A stretch of DNA of 64,000 nucleotides from NCBI RefSeq assembly GCF_007970665.1, contig NZ_CP042430.1:2046001-2110000 (forward strand), in the 5' to 3' direction. The notes beneath the pieces were generated by a model. The model made no database searches. It had not been told where the DNA came from and saw nothing but the letters and a program-made list of their open reading frames with translations. This document shows positions 16,624 through 27,893 of the stretch, piece by piece (the first letter of the stretch is position 1; every line of letters begins with the position of its first letter). This stretch comes from Baekduia soli (GTDB lineage Bacteria > Actinomycetota > Thermoleophilia > Solirubrobacterales > Solirubrobacteraceae). The position numbers were made by a program, and so were the translations under genes.

Positions 16624-18042
16624 CTAGGCGGAGAAGAACTGGCCGTGGAAGCCGAACGGGATGTGGTGCGGCGCCCGGGCGCGGGCGAGCTCGGTGAAGC
16701 TCCCGGCGTCGAGGACGAGCAGCGAGGAGCACCCGGCGGTGGCGTCGAGCACGACGGCCAGCACGACGCCGTCGCCCTCGGCGGTCGCGCCCGGGCGCGG
16801 CACGAAGACGGGCTCGCCGGCCCACGCGCCGGGCTCCTCCCAGGTGGCGGCGTCCCCGTCCCGGACGTCGAGCTTGACCAGGCGGCGCAGGAACGGCGCC
16901 CCGCCGGCGCCGGCGCCGTAGACGTGGCGGTAGGGCCGGCCGTTGCGTCGCGCGTAGTCGATGCGGGGCAGCTCGAGGTCGACGTCGCCCAGGGGGCGCG
17001 ACGACGGCGCGCCTGCGGCGGGCAGCGTCAGGCGGGTGGGCCGCGCGGCCGGGACGGCCGCGGTGCCGGAGCGCAGGCGGTCGAGCCCGAGCGCGTCGAT
17101 GACCGACGCATCCTCGTAGGCGCAGAGGTCGACGACGAGGTCCTCGCCGTCCTCGAAGGCGTTGATGGTGTGGAAGACGAAGCACGGGTCGGTGGTCCAC
17201 GTGCGGTGCCGCCGCCCGGTGGCCCGGTCGAAGGCGTGCACCCGCAGGCCGAGCTCGGGCTTCCAGCGGTAGTTGTGGATGAACGCGCGCCCGGAGAACG
17301 CCAGCCGCAGCGGGTTGACCACGAGCGGGTTCTCCAGCAGCACGACGAAGCGCGGGGTCAGCCCGAAGGAGTGCATGTAGGCCGGCTCGCGGACCGGGTG
17401 CGTGGCGACCGTGCGGCCCTCGGCCGGCGTGCGCCGCGCGTAGACGCGGTACTCGCTGCGGGCCCCGAGGTGGGCGGCGAAGTTCACGAGCTCGCCGCGC
17501 CGGGGGTCGTGGTGGGGGTGGGCGGTGGTGAGCTGGCCCCAGCGCGCGGCGCCCTCGTCGCGGCCCAGCGTGCGCAGCGTCGCGGGGTCGAAGCGGATGG
17601 GGATCGGCGTCTCGGTCATCGCGATGTGCTCGTCCCCCAGGCGCGTGAGGTTGACGTTGGCGTTGTCGGTCAGCTGCGGCCGGAAGACGGACTGCACGCG
17701 CGCGAAGAGCGAGCGGCACGGGTCGGTGGCGAAGCCGCTGACCGAGGCGCCGCCGGAGGCCAGCGCGCGGCGGCGGGCCGAGGTGTCCAGGAACGCGCTG
17801 GCGTAGGAGACGACGCCGTCGCGCATGCCGAAGCGGTTGAGCATCGCCATGCCGTCGAACCAGTGCGCCACGCTGCGCCCGGCGAAGTCCATCTGGGCCG
17901 GGGTCACGCGGACGAGGTCCCCGGTCAGCCACGCGGGTACGGTGCCCGAGACGCGCAGCGCGTCGATCCGGACCTCCTCGGTCTGGTCGGCGAAGCCCAG
18001 CTGCTGGTCGGCGATCGCCCCGGATGCCGTCGCTGTCATCAT
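16624..18042 (-). CDS. Carotenoid cleavage oxygenase family protein
   Basis: The 472-residue protein is a seven-bladed propeller dioxygenase that uses non-haem iron to split carotenoids, apocarotenoids or stilbene-like alkenes. The four iron-binding histidines are in view: TAHPHHDPRRG, YMHSFGLTPRF, CFVFHTINAFEDG and, at the very end, IPFGFHGQFFSA. The N-terminal VPAWLTGDLVRVTP and HWFDGMAMLNRF blocks are also typical. Two in-frame ATGs (18042 and 18039) are possible starts. The PadR regulator is divergent from it across 27 bp, which suggests direct control. Whether the substrate is a carotenoid cannot be read from sequence. Confidence 0.92.
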   Translation of the reverse strand: MMTATASGAIADQQLGFADQTEEVRIDALRVSGTVPAWLTGDLVRVTPAQMDFAGRSVAHWFDGMAMLNRFGMRDGVVSYASAFLDTSARRRALASGGASVSGFATDPCRSLFARVQSVFRPQLTDNANVNLTRLGDEHIAMTETPIPIRFDPATLRTLGRDEGAARWGQLTTAHPHHDPRRGELVNFAAHLGARSEYRVYARRTPAEGRTVATHPVREPAYMHSFGLTPRFVVLLENPLVVNPLRLAFSGRAFIHNYRWKPELGLRVHAFDRATGRRHRTWTTDPCFVFHTINAFEDGEDLVVDLCAYEDASVIDALGLDRLRSGTAAVPAARPTRLTLPAAGAPSSRPLGDVDLELPRIDYARRNGRPYRHVYGAGAGGAPFLRRLVKLDVRDGDAATWEEPGAWAGEPVFVPRPGATAEGDGVVLAVVLDATAGCSSLLVLDAGSFTELARARAPHHIPFGFHGQFFSA

Positions 18043-18069
18043 CCGAAACGTACCGTCCGAAAGAGACTG

Positions 18070-18618
18070 TTGCAAGACGACCTGAAGCTGACGCCGACGT
18101 CCTACATCGTGCTGGGCCTCGTCGACGCCGCGGGCGGCTCGGAGCTGACGCCCTACGACCTCAAGGCGATGATGGCCATCAGCGTCGACAACTTCTGGTC
18201 GACGCCGCACGCGCAGGTCTACCGGGAGGTCGGGCGACTGGCCGAGGGCGGGCACCTGACCGAGCGCCGCGAGGAGCGCGGCCGGCGCCGGCGCTTCTAC
18301 GCGATCACCGACCGGGGCCGGGCGGCGCTGGAGGCCTGGCGCCACCAGGCGCCCGAGGAGCATCCCCAGCTGCGCGACCCCGGCGTGCTCAAGCTGTTCT
18401 TCGGCGGCGAGCCGTCCGTCGTGGCCGCCCACCAGCTCGGCCTGCACGAGGCCAAGCTGGCCGAGTACGAGGCGCTGTGCGCGCAGGTCGGCGACGCGAT
18501 GCCGGTGCCCCAGCGCCGCGCCCTGGACCTCGGCGTCGCCCACGAGCGGGCGATGATCGCGATCTGGCGCGACGTGGCGCTGGAGGACCGACGCGTCACC
18601 AGTGGACCCCGCGCATGA
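18070..18618 (+). CDS. PadR-family transcriptional regulator
   Basis: The 182-residue protein has a PadR winged helix at residues 5-95 (LTPTSYIVLGLVDAAGG, then WSTPHAQVYREVGRLAEGGH and RRRFYAITDRGRAALEAW) followed by a C-terminal helical dimerisation arm. The start was set at the TTG at 18070, because no ATG or GTG lies in frame near the fold and AAAGAGA lies just upstream. It is divergent from the carotenoid oxygenase, its likely target. The CCGAAA element occurs twice in the 27-bp gap and could be part of the operator. Its 3' end overlaps the reductase gene by 23 bp. Confidence 0.85.
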   Translation: MQDDLKLTPTSYIVLGLVDAAGGSELTPYDLKAMMAISVDNFWSTPHAQVYREVGRLAEGGHLTERREERGRRRRFYAITDRGRAALEAWRHQAPEEHPQLRDPGVLKLFFGGEPSVVAAHQLGLHEAKLAEYEALCAQVGDAMPVPQRRALDLGVAHERAMIAIWRDVALEDRRVTSGPRA

Positions 18619-20578
18619 TGTTGGCCATGGCGATCTGCTCGACCGAGGCCTTCTCGCCCGGGTCCTTCTCGCCGCGCGCCGCGGCCGAGTCGGGGAACAC
18701 CTTGTAGGCCATGTGCAGGATCTGGTCCACGGCCTTGGGCGCGACCGCGTAGAGCACCTCGCCGAACGTGCCCAGGCGCGTGTTGATCTGCTTGGGCTTG
18801 GCGCGGATGGCCTCGCAGATGAGGTCCCCGGCCTCGCTGGGCGAGATCGTCGGGAACGAGTCATAGATCTTGGTCGGCGCGATCATCGGCGTGCGCACGA
18901 GCGGCATGTGGATCGTCGTGAACGTGATGGAGTCGCCGATGAGCTCGGAGGAGGCCACGCGCGTCCAGGCGTCGAGTGCCGCCTTCGAGGCCACGTAGGC
19001 GCTGAAGCGCGGCGGGCTGGTCTGCACGCCGATGCTCGAGACGTTGACGATGTGGCCGAACCTGCGTTCGCGCATGTGCGGCAGCAGTCCCATCGTGAGC
19101 TTGATCGTGCCGAGGTAGTTGAGCTGGACCGTGCGCTCGAAGTCGTGGAAGCGGTCCTGGCTGAGCGCGATGGACCGGCGGATGGACCGCCCGGCGTTGT
19201 TGATGAGCATGTCGATCGCCGCGTGGTCGGCCAGCAGCCGGTCGACGAGCTCCTCGATCGAGTCCAGCGACGACAGGTCGGCGCTGTAGGCGTAGGCGGT
19301 GCCGCCGGCCTGCTCGATCTCGGCCTTGGCCTCCTCGAGCTTGTCCATCGAGCGCGCGACCAGGATCGGGATGCCGCCGGCCCTGGCGATCTTCATCGCC
19401 GCCTCCTTGCCGATGCCCGAGGAGGCGCCGGTGATGACGACGGTGCGGCCGTTGACGGCGTGCTCGAACGAGCGGTCCTTGTACAGGTCGGGGTCCAGCA
19501 CGCGCTCCCAGTGGTCCCACAGGCGGGCCGCGTAGGTCTCGAGCTCGGGCACCTCGATGCCCGAGCCGGCCAACGCGCGCTCGGTGTCACGGGTGTCGAA
19601 CTGCGACGTGAAGCCGACGTGGCCGATGACCTCCGGCGGGATCCCGAAGTCGGCGAGGATCGCGTCGCGCACGCCGCGCAGGGCCGGGAGCTTCATGACC
19701 ATCGACAGCGCCCCCTTGGGCAGCGCGTCGAGCAGGCGCTTGTCGATGCGCATGGCCATGTGGGGGGCGTGGCCGGCGCGCGCGAACGCGTTGAGGACGT
19801 CCCCGGAGCGCTGGCCCTTGGGGTGGGCGAGGTGGAACGCCTGGCCGTCGAGGCCCTCCTGGTGGGCGATGTGGTCCATGGCACGGGCCACGTAGTCGAC
19901 GGGCACGACGTTCGTGTGGCCCAGCTCGGGCCCGATGAGCGGCGCCCACTCCGGCAGCCACCCGCGGATCTTCTGGATGGCCTTGAAGAAGTAGTAGGGG
20001 CCGTCGATCTTGTCCATCACCCCGGTCTGCGAATGGCCGACGACGACCGCGGGGCGGTAGACGCGCCACGGCACGGCCGCGTCCTCGCGGGCGATCTTCT
20101 CGGACTCGAACTTCGTGCGGTGGTAGGCCGAGGGCAGCTTCTGGCCCTCGTCGAACATGTCCTCGCGGAAGAGCCCGCGGTGCTCGCCGGCGGCGGCGAT
20201 CGACGAGGTGTGGTGCAGCGTGCCCGACTCCAGCGCGTTGGCCAGGGCCACGGCGTTGCGGGTGCCGTCGACGTTGAGGCGCTCGTTGCGCTCCTCGTCG
20301 GCGGTCATGTCGTAGATCGCGGCGAGGTGGAAGAAGTGGTCGATGGCGCCGCGGTGCTCGGCGATCCACGCCTCGTCGACGCCGAGCATGGGGAGGGCGA
20401 GGTCGCCGGTGACCGGCTTGACGCGGTCGCCGTCGGGCCAGGAGGCGATGAGCTCGTCGAGACGGTCGCGCGACGTGGCGCGCACCAGCACGTGGACGTC
20501 GCCGCTGCGGTTGCGCAGCAACTCCTCCACGAGGTGGCGGCCGATGAACCCCGTCGCTCCGGTCACGAAGTACGCCAT
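18596..20578 (-). CDS. Bifunctional SDR: fatty acyl-CoA reductase, AcrA1-like
   Basis: The 660-residue protein joins two Rossmann modules. The N-terminal half is an extended SDR of the male-sterility/NAD_binding_4 type (YFVTGATGFIGRHLVEELL, AYHRTKFESEKIAR with the catalytic Tyr-Lys). The C-terminal half begins near residue 375 with VVITGASSGIGKEAAMKIAR and has NNAGRSIRRS and a second active site SAYVASKAALDAW. This order and length match mycobacterial AcrA1 (Rv3391-like) enzymes that reduce fatty acyl-CoA, in steps toward wax or ether lipids. It is followed on the same strand by a crotonase gene lying upstream. It overlaps the PadR 3' end. Confidence 0.88.
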   Translation of the reverse strand: MAYFVTGATGFIGRHLVEELLRNRSGDVHVLVRATSRDRLDELIASWPDGDRVKPVTGDLALPMLGVDEAWIAEHRGAIDHFFHLAAIYDMTADEERNERLNVDGTRNAVALANALESGTLHHTSSIAAAGEHRGLFREDMFDEGQKLPSAYHRTKFESEKIAREDAAVPWRVYRPAVVVGHSQTGVMDKIDGPYYFFKAIQKIRGWLPEWAPLIGPELGHTNVVPVDYVARAMDHIAHQEGLDGQAFHLAHPKGQRSGDVLNAFARAGHAPHMAMRIDKRLLDALPKGALSMVMKLPALRGVRDAILADFGIPPEVIGHVGFTSQFDTRDTERALAGSGIEVPELETYAARLWDHWERVLDPDLYKDRSFEHAVNGRTVVITGASSGIGKEAAMKIARAGGIPILVARSMDKLEEAKAEIEQAGGTAYAYSADLSSLDSIEELVDRLLADHAAIDMLINNAGRSIRRSIALSQDRFHDFERTVQLNYLGTIKLTMGLLPHMRERRFGHIVNVSSIGVQTSPPRFSAYVASKAALDAWTRVASSELIGDSITFTTIHMPLVRTPMIAPTKIYDSFPTISPSEAGDLICEAIRAKPKQINTRLGTFGEVLYAVAPKAVDQILHMAYKVFPDSAAARGEKDPGEKASVEQIAMANIMRGVHW

Positions 20579-20661
20579 GCAGCCTCTCCTCCGACTCCTC
20601 CTGCGGGACGCGCCGATCCTACCCGCCTGTGGCGTGCGGGCCGCGCGGCCGGTCGGGCGCC

Positions 20662-21429
20662 TCAGACGCCCGCGCCGGCGCCGCCGCGGCCCTCGCCGGC
20701 GGCGAAGCGCGCGGCGCCGGCCTGGGCCGCGGCGAACACCGCGGGGCCCGCGGCGGCCTCCAGCGCGAGGCCCTCGTCCAGCGGGAGCCCGAGCCCCGCG
20801 ATCGCCGCGCGCCGGTCGGCGAGCATCGTCTCCTGCGGGAACGCCGCGAGGCCCTCGGCCCACTCCAGGGCGCGGTCCAGCGCGGTGGCCGCCGCGACGA
20901 TCTCGGTCAGCAGGCCCATGGCCCGGGCCTCGGCGGCGTCGATGAGGCGGCCGGAGAGGATGAGGTCCAGGGCGCGCCCCAGGCCGACGATCCGCGGCAG
21001 GCGCTGCGTGCCGCCGTCGATGAGCGGCACGCCCCAGCGGCGCTCGGGGAAGCCGAGGGTGGAGGCCTCGGTGGCGATCCGCAGGTCGCACCACAGCGCG
21101 AGCTCCAGGCCTCCCGCCAGGCACCAGCCGTCGATGGCGGCGATCGTGGGCTTGGACGGCGTCAGCCGCGTGAAGCCCAGCGGCCCGTCGCGGCCCGTGA
21201 GGCGGCCGGCCATCGAGGCGGTGTCCTTGAGGTCGGCGCCCGCGCAGAACGCGATGCCCCCGGCGCCCGTGAGGACCATGACGCGCGCGGCGTCGTCGGC
21301 CTCGAAGCGGCCGTAGGCGTCGCGCAGGGCCTCGGCCGTCGCGCCGTCGACCGCGTTGCGCCGGTCCGGGCGGTCGATGGTGACCACGGCGGCGGCGCCG
21401 ACGCGCTCGTAGCGGACGGGATCGGGCAT
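20662..21429 (-). CDS. Enoyl-CoA hydratase/isomerase family protein
   Basis: The 255-residue crotonase has the IDRPDRRNAVDGATAEAL start region, the first oxyanion-hole loop FCAGADLKDTASM near residue 62 and the second, WCLAGGLELALWCDLRIA, near 102. The normal glutamate region reads PERRWGVPLIDGGTQRLPR. It probably hydrates or isomerises an acyl-CoA in the cytosol. It lies upstream of the acyl-CoA reductase gene on the same strand with an 83-bp gap and may be co-transcribed with it. Confidence 0.88.
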   Translation of the reverse strand: MPDPVRYERVGAAAVVTIDRPDRRNAVDGATAEALRDAYGRFEADDAARVMVLTGAGGIAFCAGADLKDTASMAGRLTGRDGPLGFTRLTPSKPTIAAIDGWCLAGGLELALWCDLRIATEASTLGFPERRWGVPLIDGGTQRLPRIVGLGRALDLILSGRLIDAAEARAMGLLTEIVAAATALDRALEWAEGLAAFPQETMLADRRAAIAGLGLPLDEGLALEAAAGPAVFAAAQAGAARFAAGEGRGGAGAGV

Positions 21430-21499
21430 GGGCGGAGCGTACGCGGGGGGTGGCGTTGCGCGCGGGGGCCCGGGCGCCGGTGGCCGCCGTGGTGGTCCT

Positions 21500-21536
21500 G
21501 GTCACCTTGACGCGCGATATGCACGTCAAGGTGACC
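21500..21536. repeat. Perfect 13-bp inverted repeat
   Basis: GGTCACCTTGACG at 21500-21512 is repeated in inverted form at 21524-21536 with an 11-bp AT-containing centre. It lies in the 307-bp gap between the crotonase start and a small membrane protein gene, 71 bp upstream of the crotonase start codon. The arms are long and perfect and no T-run follows, so an operator is more likely than a terminator. The rest of the gap (21430-21736) has only a doubtful 60-codon minus-strand frame. Confidence 0.7.
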
Positions 21537-21736
21537 GGGACTGTTGCGGGACGACCGCGGGCGCCCGCGCCGGGTGGGCGCGTCGGGCGGGGCCAGGGCG
21601 TCGGGCGAGTAACAGGAGCTTGGCGCCCACGGCGGGCGCGCCGACCAGCCCGGAGGCGATGACCGCGGCCGGCAGCCCCGTGCGCTTGAGCATGACCCCG
21701 ACCTCCATCGCGCGCCCGGACGGGGCGCGGTCCGCG

Positions 21737-22006
21737 CTACCAGCCGCCGCGCCAGCGGGAGTCCCCGCCGGCGGCCTTGACGGCCTTCTTGCGCGCGTCC
21801 TTGCGCTTGTCCAGCCGCCACTGCAGCAGGGACACGAGCAGGATGATCAGCGGGAAGGCGCCGATCAGGATGAAGCCGGCGTTGGTGACCTGCTTGTCGC
21901 CGACCTCGCCCATCGCGCCCTCGCCCGAGTTCTGGGCCAGCGCCATCGGTGCGGCCAGGGCCAGCAGCGTCAGGTTGAGGAGCAGGATCGTCGTCAGGCG
22001 GCGCAT
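21737..22006 (-). CDS. Small secreted or membrane protein of unknown function
   Basis: This 89-residue protein starts at the ATG at 22006, not at the longer frame start, because the signal-like segment (LTTILLLNLTLLALAAPMALA) follows immediately. A short acidic stretch leads into a single membrane helix (AGFILIGAFPLIILLVSLLQW) and a strongly basic tail (RLDKRKDARKKAVKAAGG). The pattern suggests a small inner-membrane protein with the basic tail inside. It is divergent from the second crotonase gene with 29 bp between starts. I do not recognise the family. Confidence 0.7.
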   Translation of the reverse strand: MRRLTTILLLNLTLLALAAPMALAQNSGEGAMGEVGDKQVTNAGFILIGAFPLIILLVSLLQWRLDKRKDARKKAVKAAGGDSRWRGGW

Positions 22007-22035
22007 CGCCAGGGCATCGTATTGAATGCGGCGCC

Positions 22036-22794
22036 ATGACGACACTGACGCGCGAGCGTCTGGACGACGGGATCGAGGTCCTGCGCCTGGATCGCCCCGC
22101 GGCCCGCAACGCGATGGACACCGCGCTGCTGACGGACCTGCTCGCGGCCCTGGAGGACCTGGGCGCCGACCCGGACCTCCGGGTGCTCGTCATCTCGACC
22201 ACGAGCGAGCGCGCGCTGTCGGCCGGCGCCGACGTCGCCGAGGTGCTCGACCACGCCGCGGGCGTCGCGCGCATGGAGCTGTTCACCCGCATGTACGCCG
22301 CGCTGGAGTCCTTCCCCGCGCCGACGATCGCGGTCGCGGTCGGCAACTGCGTCGGTGCGGGCGCCGAGCTCACGCTGTGCTGCGACCTGCGCGTCGCCGG
22401 CGACAACCTCAAGCTGATGTTCCCCGGCGCGCGCCTCGGCGTGCCGGTCGGCCCCGCGCGCCTCGTGCCGCTCGTCGGGCTCTCCAAGGCGCGCGAGCTC
22501 ATCTTCACGGGCCGCGTCGTCGGCGCCGAGGAGGTCCGCGAGCTCGGCCTGCTCGCCGGGCTCGCCCCGGCCGCCGAGGCCGAGGCGCGCGCGATCGACC
22601 TGGCCCGCGAGGTGGCCGTCCACCCGCCCGAGGGGTTGCGCCGGCTCAAGGCGATGGTCCGCGAGCTCGAGGCGACGGAGGGCCGGGTCGCGCGGGAGAA
22701 CGCGGCGCTGCTCGAGTTCCAGCGGTCCGGGACCGGACTGCCCTACGGCGGCGTCGGACGTGGCGGGGCCGGAGGCGCGCCGGACCGCGGCTAG
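22036..22794 (+). CDS. Enoyl-CoA hydratase/isomerase family protein
   Basis: The 252-residue crotonase differs from its neighbour at 20662-21429 but has the same fold: LDRPAARNAMDTALL, oxyanion loop ALSAGADVAEVLD near residue 66 and GNCVGAGAELTLCCDLRVAG near 107. The catalytic glutamate position reads FPGARLGVPVGPARL, with no acidic residue in the usual place, so hydratase activity is uncertain and an isomerase or other crotonase reaction is possible. It starts at ATG 22036 and is followed after 13 bp by the PBP4-type gene. Confidence 0.85.
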   Translation: MTTLTRERLDDGIEVLRLDRPAARNAMDTALLTDLLAALEDLGADPDLRVLVISTTSERALSAGADVAEVLDHAAGVARMELFTRMYAALESFPAPTIAVAVGNCVGAGAELTLCCDLRVAGDNLKLMFPGARLGVPVGPARLVPLVGLSKARELIFTGRVVGAEEVRELGLLAGLAPAAEAEARAIDLAREVAVHPPEGLRRLKAMVRELEATEGRVARENAALLEFQRSGTGLPYGGVGRGGAGGAPDRG

Positions 22795-22807
22795 CATCGC
22801 GCGCCGC

Positions 22808-24019
22808 ATGCGCCGCCTCCGCCCGCTCACGACGATCGCCGTCCTGGCCGGGCTCGCCGCCGCGGCCTGCCCGCCAGCCCCGGCCGTCGCGGCCCAGGAC
22901 CGCGGCCTGCGCAACGACCTCGGGCGCATCGCCCGCGGCGCCGGCGGCCACGGCGGCTTCGCGGTCCTCGACGGCGCGTCGGGGCGCACGCTGGCCGCCG
23001 ACGGCGCCGACGCGGTCCACCCGCTCGGCTCGACGGCCAAGCTGCTGACGACGGGCGCGGCGTTGGACCGCCTCGGCCGGGGCGCCGCGCTGACCACGAC
23101 CGTGCTGGTCACGGTCCCGGCCGACGAGGCGGGGGTCGTCGCCGGCGACCTCGTCCTGCGCGGCGGCGGCGACCCCACCCTCGGCGAGGCCGGGCTCGGC
23201 GCCCTGGCCGACGCGGTGCAGGCCGCCGGCGTCCGGGTCGTGGCCGGCTCGGTCGTGGGCGACGAGTCGGCGTTCGACGCCCTGCGCGGCGGCCCGGCCG
23301 GCGGCGGCGCCTTCGACCCCGACCTGCAGGGCGTGCTCGGCGCCCTGACCTACGACAAGGGCCGCCAGGAGCCCGGTGGCACGCTGCAGACCGATCCCGC
23401 CCGGGCCGCGGCCTTCCGGCTCGACGACCTCCTGGAGGCGCACGGCATCGTCGTCGGCGGGCGCCCGCGGGCGGGCGTGACGCCGCCCGGGGCCCTCGCG
23501 CTGGCGACGGCCTCCACGCCGCTGCGCGCCGTGGTGAAGATCACCAACAAGACCTCCGACGATTTCGACGCCGAGATCCTGGCCAAGGACGTCGGCGTGG
23601 CGAGCGGCGGAGGCGGGACGACGGCCGCGGGTGCCGCGGCGATCGCGGCCGCCGCACGCCGCCTCGGCGCCGTGCTGCGCCCTGTCGACGGCTCGGGCGT
23701 CGACCGCGCCACGCGCGGCTCGGCGCGCCAGCTGGCCCGCTACGTGCGCCGGGTCCGCACCCGCGCCGCGCTGGCGTCCTCGCTGCCGGTCGCGGGCGTC
23801 GACGGCACGCTGGCCGGGCGGATGCGCACCGGCCCGGCGCACCGCCGCTGCCGGGCCAAGACCGGGACGCTGCCCGACGAGCGCGTCAGCGCCCTGGCGG
23901 GCTGGTGCCGGGTCGGCGGGCGCACCATCGTGTTCGCGCTGCTGCGCGAGGGCGTGCGGGGCGAGGCCGCCGCGAAGGCCACCGAGGACCGCATGGTCCA
24001 GCGGATCGCCCGCGGCTGA
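22808..24019 (+). CDS. D-alanyl-D-alanine carboxypeptidase/endopeptidase, PBP4 (S13) family
   Basis: The 403-residue protein has an N-terminal hydrophobic signal with a cysteine at residue 21 (LAAAAC, possible lipobox). It contains the serine nucleophile motif STAK at residues 75-78 and a long inserted domain before the second motif. That motif reads SDD within ITNKTSDDFDAEIL, where PBP4 enzymes usually have SDN. The third motif KTG lies in RAKTGTLPDERV. It probably trims peptidoglycan cross-links outside the membrane. The length is somewhat short for the family but all three active-site motifs are present. It converges on the alpha/beta hydrolase gene. Confidence 0.88.
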   Translation: MRRLRPLTTIAVLAGLAAAACPPAPAVAAQDRGLRNDLGRIARGAGGHGGFAVLDGASGRTLAADGADAVHPLGSTAKLLTTGAALDRLGRGAALTTTVLVTVPADEAGVVAGDLVLRGGGDPTLGEAGLGALADAVQAAGVRVVAGSVVGDESAFDALRGGPAGGGAFDPDLQGVLGALTYDKGRQEPGGTLQTDPARAAAFRLDDLLEAHGIVVGGRPRAGVTPPGALALATASTPLRAVVKITNKTSDDFDAEILAKDVGVASGGGGTTAAGAAAIAAAARRLGAVLRPVDGSGVDRATRGSARQLARYVRRVRTRAALASSLPVAGVDGTLAGRMRTGPAHRRCRAKTGTLPDERVSALAGWCRVGGRTIVFALLREGVRGEAAAKATEDRMVQRIARG

Positions 24020-24028
24020 CCGCCCGCC

Positions 24029-25380
24029 TCAGCGCACGAGCCGCTTGAGCCAGGGCACGACGGTCTGCAGGTAGCGGTTGCGGTCCGGCGCCGCGGTCAG
24101 CGGGTCGAGGTGGCTCTCGGTCGCCGAGGCGTCGACCAGGCGCGCCCTGGCGGCCGGTGACCTCGACAGCTTCAGGAACGACCGCGCGCCCTTGAGCACG
24201 CCGCCGTTGGTCAACGACGTCTGCACGGCGTAGAGCGGCAGGTCGACCTGGCGCGCCCACTTCAGCCGCAGGCCGAGGTACGTGGCGGCGGCGTCCTGGG
24301 TCAGCGGCGACGCCGCGTCGACGTCGAGGTTCAGCCGAGCGGGGTAGAACCATTCGACGGCGTTGGCCGGCTCCTGGCCGAAGGTCTCCGCGAGGCGCTC
24401 GATCGGCGTCACCTCGCCGTCGACCCAGTCGCCGTCGGGCCCGAGCTGCCCGGCCCGCACCTGGATGAGGCCCAGCGCCTTGGGCGACGTGGACGCGTCG
24501 AACGCGTAGCCGAGCAGGCCGCGGTTGGTCGCGGGCACCGGCGGCTTGAACTGCGCGGGCAGGAGGCTGAAGGCCTGGCCGACCGACGGGCCCAGCGGGT
24601 CCTTGAGGGCCAGGACCGCCGCGGACTCCGACAGGATCCCCGTCACCCACGGCAGGCCGAGCCCGAGCAGGTCCAGGAACGGCTGCTTGCGGATGGCCGC
24701 CAGGCGCTTCTTCGCCTGCGCCAGGTCGGCGCTGTCGAAGCTGCCGCGCAGGCCGCCGTCGATGAGGACGAGGCCATCGAGGTCGCGGTAGCCCGGATGC
24801 CCGGCGAAGTCCCACGAGGCGTAGGCCACCGCCACCGACGCGCCGAGCGAGTGGCCGCCGAGCAGCACCTTGCGCCCGCCCCGCGCCGCGGACCGCACGA
24901 CTCGGCGCACGTCCTCGAGTTGGACCTTGAGCCCCAGTCGGCGGCGAAGCCCAGGGTCGCCGGGTCGGGCGGCTGGTAGTGCGGGGTGATCGACGGGTCG
25001 GCGATCCAGCCCGCGTAGTAGTTGAACATGTCCTGCAGGGACGTGGTCCCGGCCAGCGCCGACGCGAAGACGCTCGTGTCCTCCAGGGCCTGGGAGCGGC
25101 GGTCGACCGCCCACACCGCCAGGCCGGGGACGTCCTTGACGAGCTCGCGGGCGGTCAGCGTGAAGTCGCCGCGGCCACCGTTGGTCCCCGGCACGAGGAC
25201 GAGCACCGTCCTGGCGGCGGCCGGGCCGAACTTCGTCACGTCGAGCTTGTCGTAGGCTCGCGGCCCCGGCGCCTTCGTCCAGCCCGTGATGGTCGTCTGG
25301 GTCTCGGCGGCGACCGCGGGACCGGCGGCGGCGAGGGCCGCGACGGCCGCGACGGCGGCGAGCAGGAGGCGGCGGTGCAT
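24029..25380 (-). pseudogene. Secreted alpha/beta-hydrolase-like protein, broken by a -1 frameshift near 24935
   Basis: Two frames make up one protein of about 450 residues. The first runs from ATG 25380 with a signal peptide (LLLAAVAAVAALAAAGPAVA), the strand-turn LVLVPGTNGGRGDFTL and a stretch ending LGFAADWG. The coding signal then shifts at a GGGG run to LKVQLEDVRRVV and includes the nucleophile elbow LLGGHSLGASVAVAYASW and a final histidine near SATESHLDPL, ending at 24029. One G seems to be missing. The protein is predicted to be exported and to hydrolyse an ester or similar bond. The lesion matches several others here in G/C runs and may be technical. Confidence 0.75.
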
Positions 25381-25402
25381 CGCGCATACCTACCATGGAG
25401 CC

Positions 25403-27388
<1,986 letters not shown>

Positions 27389-27400
27389 GACACCGTCGCC

Positions 27401-27799
27401 TCAGAAGCGACGGATCGTCATGCGGATGCGGTGACCCTGGGCCCAGATCGCCGCGGCCCAGCGGCGGGCGGTGCGGACGTCGCGGCGCCTGGTCGGAGAA
27501 CGCCGCCGGGCCGTCCTCCAGACCGAAGGCCAGGGCGGCGGCGCCCGCGGCCAGCGGGGCGGCCGACGGCCGGAAGGCGCGCCCCGGCTGGGCCAGCACG
27601 GGCCCACCGACGCGCCGGGGCGTCCCGGCGGCGTCCGCGCGCCAGACCTCGGGCGCGCCGAAGCAGCCGATGTCGCCGCAGCGCACCGTCCGCGTCAGCG
27701 CGGGCAGGCCGTCCGGGCCGGCCCACAGGCTGGCTGCGGCCCGGTGGTGAGGCCGACGGCCGCCGTGACGGCTGCGAGGCCCGCTGCGCGAGGGAGCAT
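27401..27799 (-). pseudogene. Small secreted hypothetical protein with two -1 frameshifts
   Basis: The 505-bp gap between the ABC-F gene and the next plus-strand gene is not empty. On the minus strand a signal-like start (MLPRAAGLAAVTAAVGLTTG) at 27799 continues, after a shift at a GGG run near 27740, into AASLWAGPDGLPALTRTVRC and GDIGCFGAPEVWRADAAGTP. After a second shift near 27500 it ends with RTARRWAAAIWAQGHRIRM and a stop at 27401. Joined, it would be about 130 residues with two cysteines that could pair. No family was recognised. Both shifts look like a missing G or C in a short run. Confidence 0.5.
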
Positions 27800-27893
27800 G
27801 TGGGCAGAACGCGCCGGGAGGCCGGGAGGTTTCGCGGGGCGTGTGGTCCGTCGCCGGCCGCGCCCGGCGTCGGGGGCCCGGGCGCGCCGTAGG

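Noticed and set aside
21526-21708. 60-codon minus-strand frame (MEVGVMLKRTGLPAAV start) as a small membrane protein
   Set aside because: Half of it is Pro/Arg/Ala shadow-like sequence and it runs into the inverted repeat; evidence is too weak.
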